Part shown: one piece after another, positions 23,840 through 34,023 of the stretch
Layout: each line of letters starts with the position of its first letter
How positions within the stretch are numbered: position 1 is the stretch's first letter
NCBI GenBank assembly: GCA_007115705.1
Contig: QXEO01001868.1
Location: 464,430-528,429 of the forward strand
DNA length: 64,000 bases
Direction of reading: 5' to 3'
DNA from: Dactylis glomerata
Lineage: Eukaryota > Streptophyta > Magnoliopsida > Poales > Poaceae
Made by a program: the position numbers and the translations under genes
The notes under the pieces: generated by a model
Database searches by the model: none
What the model was told of the DNA's origin: nothing
Seen by the model: the letters and a program-made list of their open reading frames with translations, nothing else

Positions 23840-25376
23840 TGATGTCTACGCCCTTCTATTCTTGTAGACACTTGTTGGGCCTCCAAGTGCAGAGGTTTGT
23901 AGAACAGCAGCAAGTTTCCCTTAAGTGGATCACCCAAGGTTTATCGAACTCAGGGAGGTTAGAGGTCAAAGCTATCCCTCTCAAGCAACCCTGCAATTAC
24001 GATACAGAAAGTCTCTTGTGTCCCCAACACACCCAATACACTTGTCAGATGTATAGGTGCACTAGTTCGGCGAAGAGATAGTGAAATACAAGTGGTATAG
24101 ATGATTATAAGTAGCAAACGTGATGTGAAATAAATATCGCTGCGAGCAAACAAGTAACAAAATAGCAAGTAAACGGTATGCAAAGCTTGGAAACAAGGCC
24201 TAGGGATCATACTTTCACTAGTGGACACACTCCCAACAATATAACATGACTGAACAAATAACTTCTCTTTGCTAAGGCACTCTGAATTATTCTCCTATTG
24301 AATAACACTAATCATTGTGTAGTGGCTACAGAAGCACCCCTTAAAGTTCATCAAGTACTTGACAAACACCACTCATAGAGATATTCAAATCAGATCACAA
24401 CTCAAGATAGAAATCATTGCAACTTAAACCAAGTACTAACACGGTGCACACACTGTCAACATTACACCATGAAAGGAGGAATAGATCACTCAAACTATCA
24501 TAGCAATAATTATTCTCATAATCTACAAGAGATCACAATCATAGCCTAAACCAAGTACCACCATGATGCACGCACTGTCACCGTTACACCATAGCAGGAG
24601 GAATAGATTACTTTAATAACATCACTAGAGTACACAAAATATCTGAATAATAACATGTACTTGTTCAACATGATACAAAGCTCACGATCACATAAAGATC
24701 ACATCATGGGAGAGAGAGGTGAACCACATAGCTACCGGTAGAGCCCTCAGCCCCGGGGATGAACTACTCCCTCCTCATCATAGGAGACAGCAAGGTTGAT
24801 GGAGATGGCGGTGAGGTCGATGGAGACGGCGGAGATGGCGATGGAGACCGATGGAGATGGCTCCGGGGGCACTTCCCCGTCCCGGCAGGGTGCCGGAACA
24901 GAGACTTCTGTCCCCCGAAATTCGTCGGCGACGGAGGCGGAGCTGCAGAACTGTTTCTGGAAAATTGCCGAATCCCCTAGGGTTTTCCGTCCCGAGGCTT
25001 CTTATAGGCGAAGGGGCGATGTCAGAGGAGGGCCAGGGCCTCCTCACACATGGCTAGCGCGGCCAGGGGCCTGGCCGCGCCACCTGTGTGTGTGGGGCCC
25101 CTGTGGCCCACCTCCTACTCCTCTTCGGATCTCTGGAAGCTTCCGGGTAAAATAAGACTTCAGGATGTGGTTTCGTCCAATTCCGAGAATATTTCCTGTG
25201 TATCACTTCTGAAACACAAAAACAGCAGAAAACAGGAAACTGGCACTGTGGCACTTGTTGATAGGTTAGTTCCGGAAAATGCATAAAAGTGCCACTAAGT
25301 GTAACGAAACAATAGGCAAATGGTGTAAAAACAAGCATGGAGCATCAAAAATTATAGATACGTTTGAGACGTATCA
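23840..25376 (-). repeat. 5' LTR of element 1
   Basis: This LTR is 1537 bp, the same length as the 16709-18245 copy, with about 13 single-base differences and no indels noticed. It is bounded by the GGGTC target duplication at 25377-25381. Confidence 0.92.
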
Positions 25377-26599
25377 GGGTCCAGAAGCTCTTCTCGGCAC
25401 CCTGCCGGAGAGGGGAATTGCCACCGGAGGTCTTCTTCATCGCCATGCTTGCCTCCGGCGCGATGAGTGAGTAGTCTACCTTGGACTTTGGGTCCATAGC
25501 AGTAGCTAGTTGGTTGTCTTCTCCACCATGTGCTTCATGTTTAGATCTCATGAGCTGCCTTACATGATCGAGATCACCGTTATGTAATTCTACATGTTGT
25601 GTTTGTTGGGATCCGATGAATATTGGTGTTATGATTGAGTTGATGTGCTGAATATTATCTTATGTTATCTCTATGTTGTTTATGATCTTGCATGCTCTCC
25701 GTTGTTAGTAGCTATCTTGGCCAAGTAGTTGCTAGTGACTCCAAGAGGGAGTATTTATGCTCGATAGTTGGGTTCATGCCTCTATTTAATCTGGGGGAGT
25801 GACAGAAACCTCTAAGGTTGTAGATGTGCTATTGCCACTAGGGAGAAAACAACATTCATATGCTCAAGGGCATATGCTTTGTTTACATTACATACTTTGC
25901 TTAATGCAGTTATCTGTTGTTCGCAACTTAATACTTGTGGAGTTCTCGGATTGATTCGCCACAAGTGGATTATTAGTCATAGATGCAGTTGGATGACGGT
26001 CTATGTATTTTGTTGTAATGCCCAGAGTAAATCTCATAGTGATCCTCTCGACATATGCACGTTGTCTTTATTCTATCAATTGCCCAACTGTAATTTGTTT
26101 ACCCAGCATGTGTTATTTTATCTTATGGAGAGACACCACTAGTGAACTGTGGACCCTAGTTCTATTTCCTTTATATTGCTATCACATGTTTACTTTACTC
26201 GCACTGTTTACTTTACGCGCATACTACTATTGCTTTCCACTCGATACACTCATTCCTTTGTTTCAAGCAAACCGGTGAGATTGACTATCTCATCGTAAGT
26301 TAGGAACAAAGTATTTGGTTGTGTTGTATGCAGGTTCCACGTTGCCGCTCGCAAAGCAAAGCTTGGACGAGGCGCCCTATAAATTGTCCGGAGCTGTCGC
26401 GAAGCTAGCGGGCATCACCTTCTGGAGTATTGTCTTTTTTCTACTGGATTGATAACCTTGGTTTCATAACTGAGGGAAAACTTGCTGCTATATTCATCAA
26501 ACCTTCTCTTGGGGTTTCCAACTGGCCGGTTATTTTACTTCATCAACAAACACAATCAAGCTTTCTAGCATCATCATCACCGCGCCACCAACAAGTTTT

Positions 26600-26617
26600 T
26601 CTGGCGTCGTTGCTGGA
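26600..26617 (+). other. Degenerate primer-binding site of element A
   Basis: TGGCGTCGTTGCTGGAGA differs at three positions from the tRNA-Asp type site of elements 1 and 2. It lies 8 bp after the end of the 5' LTR. All three changes are transitions, typical of decay of methylated DNA. Confidence 0.8.
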
Positions 26618-26776
26618 GAAAAAGAAGACTTCTGCAAGGGGAGTTTCGCACGCACATCCTTTACTTTGTTTTAAATTTTGCTTTATTTTATTTTTACTTG
26701 CATCGTTTTATCAAAAACACAAAAAAGTAGTATCCTTTACAGTTGTTTTTACTTGCCTGCTTTTAGTTTTGCTAGA

Positions 26777-28776
26777 ATGGCTACTCCTGAGAACACCAAG
26801 TTGTGTGACTTCACTAGCACGAATAATAGAGATTTTATCTGCACTCCTATTGCGCCACCTGCTCCTGCTGCAAATTTTTATGAAATCAAACCCGCTTTGA
26901 TAAATCTTGTTATGAAAGAGCAATTTTATGGTGCTAGTTCTGATGATGCTGCAGTTCATCTCAACAATTTTGTTGAGTTATGTGAGATGCAAAATTATGA
27001 GAATGTTGATGTTGATATTATTAAGCTTAAGTTGCTTCCTTTTTCTTTGAGAGGAAAAGCTAAGGATTGGTTGCTGTCTTTACCTAAAAATCATGGGCTA
27101 AGTGTAAGGATGCTTTTATTGGTAGATACTATCCTCCTGCTAAGATTATAGCTTTGAGTAGCAATATTATGAAGTTTAGTCAGTTTGATAATGAATATGT
27201 TGCTCAAGCTTGGGAAAGAATGAAATCTATGATAAAGAATTGTCCCACTCATGGAATGACTACTTGGATGATTGTTCAAACTTTTTATGCAGGACTGAAT
27301 TTTTCTTTAAGAAACCTACTTGATTCAGCTGCTGGAGGCACTTTTATGTCCCTCACCTTGGGCGCCGCAATGAAGCTTCTTAACAATATGATGGTAAATT
27401 ACTCTGAATGGCACACCGACAGAGCTCCACAAGGTAAGAAGGTAAATTCTGTTGAGAAAACCTCTTCCTTGAGTGATAAGATTGATGCTATTATGCTTAT
27501 GCTTTCTAATGATAGGACTCATGTAGATCCTAATAATGTTCCTTTGGCCTCTTTGGTTGCTCAAGAAGAGCATGTTGATGTAAACTTCATTAGAAATAAT
27601 AATTTTAACAACAATGCTTATAGGAACAATTTTGCTAGTAACAATTATAGGCCGTATCCTTCTACCAATGGTAATAGTTATGGTAACTCTTATGGTAATT
27701 CCTCCAACAATACTAGGGCCGGGCCCTCCGAACTTGAGGTAATGCTCAAGGACTTCATCGGTAAGCAAAATGCTTTTAACAAGTCTGTTGAGGAAAAGTT
27801 AGGCAAAATTGATATTCTTGCTTCTAAAGTTGATAGCCTTGCTCATGATGTTGAACTTCTGAAATTAAAAGTGTTGCCTAATGATGTGAAGGAGAACAAT
27901 CCTTTTGCCACTGCTAATGCTATCCAAGTTAGAATTGATGAAAATGTTAGGATGCTAGCAGAATTGCATGCCAGGTGGGAAAGAGAAGATGAGATGGCTA
28001 GAAAGATGAAGGTATGTACCATTAATACCTCTAATGATGTTGCTCCTAATGCTAGCAATCCTCTTACTTTGATTGGTGTAGAGAAAACTCCTGCTCCTAG
28101 TGTTAAAAAGCCTAAAACAGCAAAAACTTTTTCTCAAAAGAGTGCTGAATTTTTTCGGAGTGTAGGAGATGATAGCTCTATTTCCTTTAATGATTTTGAT
28201 GTTGATGGCTGCAATATATCTGAAGTTATTTTGTTCTTACAAAAGCTTGCTTTGACTCCTAATGCTAGTTCTTTAAATGTTGCTTTTACTAAGCATATTA
28301 CCAATGCTCTCATGAAAATTAGGGATGAAAAGTTGAAGCAAAAAGCTTCTATTCCCAAGAAGTTAGAAGATGGTTGGGAACCCATCATTGATATGCATGT
28401 TAATGGTTTTGATTGCTATGCTTTATGTGATCTAGGTGCTAGTATTTCTATCATGCCTAGAAAGATTTATGATATGCTTAATTTACCACCGCTTGAAAAG
28501 TGTTATTATGATGTTCCTATTGGTGATGTTGCTAAGAAGAAACCTTTGGGAAGGATTAATGATGTTCTTATTATGGTTAACAATAACCTTGTTCCCGTTG
28601 ATTTTCTTGTCATGGATGTTGAATGCAATGCTTCATGTCCTATTATTTTGGGAAGACCCTTTCTTCGAACTGTAGGTGCCATCATTGATATGAGGGAAGG
28701 CACCATCAAATATCAATTCCCACTCAAGAAAGGTATGGAACACTTCCCTAGAAAGAGAAAGAAATTACTTTTTTGA
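26777..28776 (+). pseudogene. Element A gag-protease, one frameshift
   Basis: The frame starts at 26777 (MATPENTKLCDFTS). It carries a gag domain (LPFSLRGKAKDWLLSLP) and then a frameshift near 27090, where a few codons appear deleted. The reading continues in the +1 frame (WAKCKDAFIGRYYPPAKI) to 28776. The middle is asparagine-rich (27595-27710) with a coiled-coil-like stretch at about 27730-27880. The C-terminus holds a retroviral-type aspartic protease with C-D-L-G-A-S-I-S-I-M-P (about 28423-28458) and ILGRPFLRT, the Athila form. It ends KKLLF-stop with no RT. Apart from the frameshift no stop was seen. Confidence 0.85.
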
Positions 28777-28984
28777 CTCTATTCTTAGAGCAAATTATGA
28801 GCTTGATGCTTCATCACTTGATATTACTTGATTCGCACTTTCTGCGCCTAGCTCAAAGGCGTTAAAGAAAAGCACTCTTGGGAGATAACCCAATGTTTTT
28901 ACTTTCAGTTCCTTTTCTTTTATCTGAGTCTTGGAAGTTATTACTACTGTAATAACCGCTCCTTATCCTTTTTATTTAGTTTTT

Positions 28985-29125
28985 GGGATTTCTATTTTCG
29001 TGCCCTCGGGTCCTTAGTTGTGCTCAGTTTTCCCCAGCCGCTTAGTTTTTCCTCAGTTTTGCCCAAGCTTATCTGAAACCCTCACAAGGAGCTCGGACGG
29101 GAGGAATCCCGTTTAGTTGACCGTT
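28985..29125. repeat. Left terminal inverted repeat of the Mutator-like element
   Basis: This arm pairs with 33872-34014 over about 140 bp with scattered mismatches. The innermost block, cccgtttagttgaccgtt, is perfectly matched. Confidence 0.88.
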
Positions 29126-29376
29126 TGTTGGTGCTGGCAAGTGGGGCCGCTGTTGGTGCCCCGCAGTGGACACGTCTCCACTTATCCAGATCATCGTGGG
29201 ACCCACAACTTGTCCACGTTAGCGCTCCGGACCCACAGCTTATCCAGGTGACCGTTGCAAAATGGGAGCCCAAGCCAGCCCCGCGCCCGTGCCCGTGCCA
29301 TTGCTTCCCCTTTCTTTCCCCGCGCCCCATTGTTCTTCTTCTCCGCCAGTGGCAGCCCTTCTCCGACAGGCGGGTG

Positions 29377-30012
29377 ATGTCTAGTTTCTCTTCGACCTCT
29401 CGTTCTTCATGGCCGCAGTATGGACCCGTGCCTTTGACAAGATGCCCTGACTGCCCACGCCAGGAGCCTCTGAAGCGGTCGATCTGTAAGACGGACAACA
29501 ACGGCAACCGTGGACGTGATTTCCTTGCATGCGAGAGCTTTCCATATAGAGAGGGGGATAAGGTTAGATCTCGCTCCAATTGCTCTGTTTTCTCTCGATT
29601 TTCTTGTTATTCCCTCGAATTTGGGATTTAGAGTTCACGTTGTTGTTTTCAGATCCTAAAGAAATGCAGGTATTTCGAGTGGATCGATGTGTACGTTCAG
29701 AGGCTTAAATTGCAGGAATCAATTGGCGCTATTTGGGAGCGCAATTTGGGAGGGGAGGGGGGACTTGCTGTAGAGAATGCGGCGGAGAGAGGAGCCATTC
29801 CGATTATGCCTAATGCTCCCAACGCAGAACTGGTGGAAGTGAAGGGAGAACTGAAGAAAATAAACAAGCAGTTAAAGCAGCTGATCGAGTTGAAGAAGCA
29901 AGCTAATCTGATGGCTGGTTGTTTTTTGTTGTATAATTGCGATCGGATTCTTATCATTGCTCATCAAGCGCTAGAAGTTGTTACAAGGGATCCCTTGTTA
30001 CAAATCCATTAG
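29377..30012 (+). CDS. GRF-type zinc-finger protein carried by the Mutator-like element
   Basis: Two exons are predicted: 29377-29562 (62 codons, donor AAG|GTTAGA) and 29653-30012 (acceptor TTTCAG|ATC), giving 181 residues. The GRF finger spans the splice. Exon 1 has C-P-D-C-P...FLACES and exon 2 has KKCRYFEWIDVYVQRL, giving the four cysteines and the aromatic FEW motif of plant GRF fingers (single-stranded nucleic-acid binding in characterised members). A lysine-rich coiled-coil-like stretch (VKGELKKINKQLKQLIELKK) follows, then a hydrophobic segment LMAGCFLLYNC. Small GRF-coiled-coil proteins of this layout are numerous in grasses and often lie in repeats. The frame is fully open, with conventional splice sites. 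Confidence 0.75.
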
Positions 30013-30099
30013 TCAGTTACATGTACTTGTAGTTGTTTTCAAAGTTAGTGTGTGCATTCACCAAAATTACCAAAAAAATAAGTGTTAGCGAATAAGATA

Positions 30100-30985
30100 G
30101 TTGATAATTGTTAGAGGGGTGACAAATAATGCATTCACCGAAATCCCACAAATATGTATGTCTCATGTTTATACCAAAATTATACTACTTTTGGGACGTT
30201 TTAAATAACCAAAACTATATCCCAAAGTATATTCCCTAAAGGAAAAGGAATGCTAAAGAAAGTTGATAATTGTTAGAGGGGTCATAAATAATCCATTCAC
30301 CGAAATCCCCCAAATATGCCAAATATGTATGTCTCATGTTTCTACCAAAATTATTCCACTTTTGGGCCGTTTCAAATTGCCAAAACTATATTCCCTAAAA
30401 AAAAGAAATGCTAAAGATAGTTGATAATTGTTAGAGGGGTGATAAATAATCCATTCACCGAAATCCCCCAAATATGCCAAATATGTATGTCTCATGTTTC
30501 TACCAAAAATTATACCACTTTTGGGCCGTTTCAAATTGCCAAAACTATATTCCCTAAAAGAAAAGGAATGCTAAAGATAGTTGATAATTGTTAGAGGGGT
30601 GATAAATAATCCATTCACCGAAATCCCCCAAATATGCCAAATATGTATGTCTCATGTTTCTACCAAAATTATACCACTTTTGGGCCGTTTCAAATTACCA
30701 AAACTATATTCCCTAAAAGAAAAGGAATGCTAAAGAAAGTTGATAATTGTTAGAGGGGTTATAAATAATCCATTCACCGAAATCCCCAAAATATGCCAAA
30801 TATATATGTCTCATGTTTCTACCAAAATTATACCACTTTTGGGCCGTTTTAAATTACCAAAACTATATTCCCTAAAAGAAAAGGAATGCTAAAGATAGTT
30901 GATAATTGTTAGAGGGGTGATAAATAATCCATTCACCGAAATCCACAAATATGTATGTCTCTTGTTTACACCAAAATTATACCAC
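30100..30985. repeat. About six tandem copies of a ~160-bp repeat
   Basis: The phrase gttgataattgttagagggg recurs at about 30100, 30262, 30420, 30580, 30739 and 30899, a period of 158-162 bp; the last copy is partial. Units are highly alike (a few substitutions and small indels). They lie between the two cargo genes, directly after the GRF gene. Confidence 0.9.
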
Positions 30986-31076
30986 TTTTTAGTTTAACAT
31001 TTTTAAATCGTGGAAAATAATGCATAAATAGAGGGAATATAGTTACGTGGCAAAATAATCCATAAATGCATGTCTC

Positions 31077-31232
31077 TTGTCACACGGATCGACTCCACCA
31101 ACCGTTGATCCACCGACAAAGAGAGAGGGGTGGCCACGAAGAGAGAGAGGGGTGGCCACGAAGAGACGGATAGGGGTATACTGCCCTTTAGATCAGTGGA
31201 TCAACGGTTGGTGGAGTCGATCCGTGTGACAA
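31077..31232. repeat. Perfect 37-bp inverted repeat enclosing a small insert
   Basis: Arms 31077-31113 and 31196-31232 (ttgtcacacggatcgactcc...) are perfectly complementary over 37 bp around an 82-bp centre that holds a duplicated agagaggggtggccacgaag. This could be a short MITE or a remodelled end of an older element. No clear target duplication was found. Confidence 0.75.
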
Positions 31233-32056
31233 CGGCTCAACCAATCAGGATAAGTTTAGGCTTCTCTGAGTATTTGTGACAGTACTTGAGGGCAAAACTG
31301 AGTAGTACTAAGAAACCAAGGGCACGTAAATAGTAAATAGACTAAGGAATTCAAACAAAAGAATTACAAAATTAAAAATGCGTGTTTTGTACAATATAAT
31401 TCATATTGGGCTACATCAAATTATTTGCAATTCAAATATACATGAGTGTGACAATTATGGCCTCATTTAGACAAACTATGTTTTGGGGAAGATGTTTTGC
31501 AAAGGGGTTTGAGTGGAAAACCATGCATCTTCATAGCTACTAGTGATTCTGAGAAGTGGCAATTTGTGGTAAAACATGATTTATCTATGTTTGTTCAAGG
31601 TGGCAGATTGCGTAGGAAGACTCCATGAGTAGGTGCCACTATGTTTTTATTTTTTTGGGATTTTTTTGCGCATGAAATGACTCAATTAGCTATGTTAATC
31701 TCATTTGTTGACTCTCTGTTGACCAGCTACTTGAGGGTAGAACTGAGTATATTACACTTGCCAGTCTAAGTACTCGAGGGGAAAACTGAGTACAGATAAA
31801 ATTTCTGTATAAGGCCCAAGGTTAGAACTGAGTACACCAAACGTCGAAGGGTTAGCCTCGTGTCGCGGTGCAAGCTGCAGCCGTCTTTATAGCGGACGTG
31901 TGTTGCGGTACACCAAACGCCACCTTCGTCTTTATAGAGCCCCTCTTTCTCTCCCTCGATGCTCGCCCACCCTCTCATTCTCACTGCAACCGCCTCTCCT
32001 GTCCCATCATCTTCTCCACTTTGCGTCGAAAAAACCCCAAAGAAAAAAACCCAACG

Positions 32057-33282
32057 ATGGAGAAGAATGACAAGCCCATTGTCAGCGCTTCCGACGTAGC
32101 CGCCGGTGCATCAGGCGCCGGTGCATCGGCCGCCGGCGCATCGGCCGCCAGCGCATCGGCCGCCGCCCCCGTCCAGGACCCCGTCGCTGCTTCTGACTTA
32201 GCCACCGGCACATCGGCCGCCGGCGTATCGGCCGCCGCCCCCGTCCAGGCCCCCATCGCTGCTTCCGACGTAGCCGACGGCGCATCAGCCGCCGGCGCAT
32301 CAGCTGCCACCCCCGTCCAGGCCCCTGTCCAGTTCCCCGTCGATTGGGACCCGTACGAACAAGAGCCGTACGTTGCCCCAGAGAACCCCTACGACACCAG
32401 CATCATCGACGACGAGGAGGTAACCCTTTGTTCCCTTGTTCTTATTCCATTTCAATCCTTTTTGTGTTAGATCTTGCGTTATTAAGGTTCGTCTGTTCCT
32501 AGTTCTATCATTTTGTGTTAGATCTTGCGTTAATAGGGTTCGTCTGTTCCTAGTTCAATCCTTTTGTGTTAGATCTTGCGTTAATAGGGTTTGTCTGTTC
32601 CTAGTTCTAGATCTTGCGTGTTAGATCTTACGTTATTAGGGTTCGTCTGTTCCTAGTTCTAGATCTTGCGTTATTAGTGTTTGTGATTTACTTTTGTTTA
32701 AGATTCGGTTAACTTATGTGAGTAATCAATCCCATCCGGTTAATTTGTGCCGATGATGATGAATATTTGGGCACAAATTGATTCAGGGTTTGGTCTGTGA
32801 ACAATTGGTGTGTACAAATTTGTTGTGCATGATCTTTGGTTCACTGACCCAAATCCTGGATATAAGTGTGTCCAATGTAACTGAGGCTACCTCTTTTTTT
32901 CGTGCCCATATTATCATGCATGATCTTTTGTTCACTCTCTGTTCTATCATCGCTAGAATTGACTCCGTGTTTTTCGATCTTTGGTGCTACGTGACAGGTG
33001 CAGAGAAGCTACGTCGATAGCGACGACGAGTCCTTCCACACCAAGACTCGTCATGTCCTCAGGAGGCTGCAGTCCGGCCATTACGATCGCCACTTTGCTG
33101 GAGGCGTTTACAGGTGCCCCTTCTGCAACAGGAGGCTTCGCGCCACCGACTTCAACTGCATGGTGAACCATGCTGAATCCATTGGCAGAGGCGGTGCTAG
33201 AGTTGGAACGACTGTGAACGTGTATGCGTTCATGGCCAAACACAAAGCACTTGGGATTCACCTGCGCAGCCTCCAAGCTTAA
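32057..33282 (+). CDS. XS-type zinc-finger protein carried by the Mutator-like element
   Basis: Two exons are predicted: 32057-32419 (121 codons, donor GAG|GTAACC) and 32998-33282 (acceptor GACAG|GTG), giving 215 residues. An alternative acceptor six bases downstream keeps the frame. Exon 1 is low-complexity Ala/Gly/Ser with three imperfect repeats around PVQ(A/D)P, then an acidic end. Exon 2 has YRCPFCNRRLRATDF, then NHAESIG and KHKALGIHL, matching the zf-XS pattern (CxxC...H...H) that precedes XS domains in SGS3-like and XH/XS proteins of RNA silencing. The XS and XH domains themselves are absent. The frame is open. The function here is unknown. Confidence 0.65.
32465..32680. repeat. Intronic ~51-bp tandem repeat in the XS-finger gene
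   Basis: The unit contains gttagatcttgcgttaatagg followed by gttcgtctgttcctagttc. It recurs at about 32467, 32519, 32570, 32631 and, in part, 32660, all within the predicted intron. Confidence 0.8.
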
Positions 33283-33424
33283 TCCCATGTAAAATGTAGG
33301 AGTAGCGTATGTTGGATCTCGGTAGTACTGTTGGATCTGTCGTGATCCCATATATCTATGCTATGTTGGCTGCTATATGCAGTTTATCGTATATTTTCTC
33401 TGGATTTGTGCCCTAGATTTCTTA

Positions 33425-33527
33425 CTCCCTCCGATCCATATTACTCTAAGCTAATGTGGTTGTATCTAAACACATTTTAGTGGTAGATACATCCGTATTA
33501 GTGAAGAGTAATATGGATCGGAGGGAG
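33425..33527. mobile_element. Stowaway MITE inside the Mutator-like element
   Basis: The 103-bp element has ends ctccctccgatccatattac / gtaatatggatcggagggag and TA on both sides (33423-33424, 33528-33529). It lies just after the XS-finger gene, probably in its 3' region. Confidence 0.9.
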
Positions 33528-33871
33528 TACCTGATTGGGTAAAAATAAAGGCATAAAGAAATGAATGGCGTTAAAAAACAGAAGGAGAAGCTGCTCCAGA
33601 TTTGCTACCAATTTGGGCAATCAAGAATGAATGAGATCGAGCGAGAGAGAGGAAAAATGTGCATTGAAAACTGCTAATCTGGGCGAAAGAGACTGAAACC
33701 ACTCGTGCCCACGTCCTGGACCCACACGGCTCCACACGCTACGGCCCCACATGCTACAGCCCCAGCTCCGCTCGTATGACCAAACACGGTCTCGTCCTGT
33801 CCCACACGGTCCCTTTCTACCAGCCCCACACGACGCGGCCCCACACGGCGCGGCCCCACTTGTCAGCATGG

Positions 33872-34014
33872 AACGGTCAACTAAACGGGAATCCTCCCGT
33901 CCGAGCGCCTTCTGAGGGTTTTAGACAAGGGCTTGGGGAAAACTGAGAAAAAACTAAGCGGCTGGGGAAAACTGAGTACAACTAAGGACATGAGGGCACG
34001 AAAATAGAAATCCC
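33872..34014. repeat. Right terminal inverted repeat of the Mutator-like element
   Basis: This arm is the inverted partner of 28985-29125. It ends ...cgaaaatagaaatccc and is followed by the 9-bp duplication TTTGTTTTT. Confidence 0.88.
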
Positions 34015-34023
34015 TTTGTTTTT

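Larger units (their letters stand above)
16709..25376 (-). mobile_element. Element 1: non-autonomous gypsy LTR retrotransposon with intact gag
   Basis: This complete 8668-bp element lies on the minus strand. Both LTRs are 1537 bp. A perfect tRNA-Asp type primer site lies 10 bp from the 5' LTR, and there is a large gag frame and a polypurine tract (18246-18260 complement). A perfect 5-bp target duplication GGGTC flanks it. The two LTRs differ at roughly 13 positions by eye count (below 1%), so insertion is recent. No polymerase genes are present. It shares the 3' interior with elements A and 2. Confidence 0.93.
16242..26591 (+). repeat. 5' LTR of element A, split by element 1
   Basis: The LTR occupies 16242-16708 and 25382-26591 (about 1677 bp). 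It starts TGATACGTCTC and ends ...CCACCAACA. A TATA box (tataaa, 16612-16617) follows the GC-rich block, as expected for the U3/R boundary. Element 1 is inserted between the two pieces with a GGGTC duplication (16704-16708 and 25377-25381). The uninterrupted order is confirmed by the partner LTR at about 37273. Confidence 0.9.
28985..34014. mobile_element. Mutator-like transposon (Pack-MULE type) carrying two zinc-finger genes
   Basis: Long terminal inverted repeats of about 141-143 bp start GGGATTTCTATTTTCGTGCCC. The flanking 9-bp target duplication is TTAGTTTTT (28976-28984) against TTTGTTTTT (34015-34023). The intact site in element 1 reads TTCGTTTTT, so each copy has one change at the same base. 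Long TIRs with 9-bp duplications are the Mutator hallmark. No mudrA-type transposase is seen. The cargo is a GRF zinc-finger gene and an XS zinc-finger gene, both plus strand, separated by a 160-bp tandem array and a 37-bp inverted repeat. It inserted into the 3' interior of element A. Confidence 0.85.

Noticed and set aside
30100..30985. Regular repeats resembling a CRISPR array
   Set aside because: The units are 160 bp and continuous, without short repeats and unique spacers, in a plant transposon.
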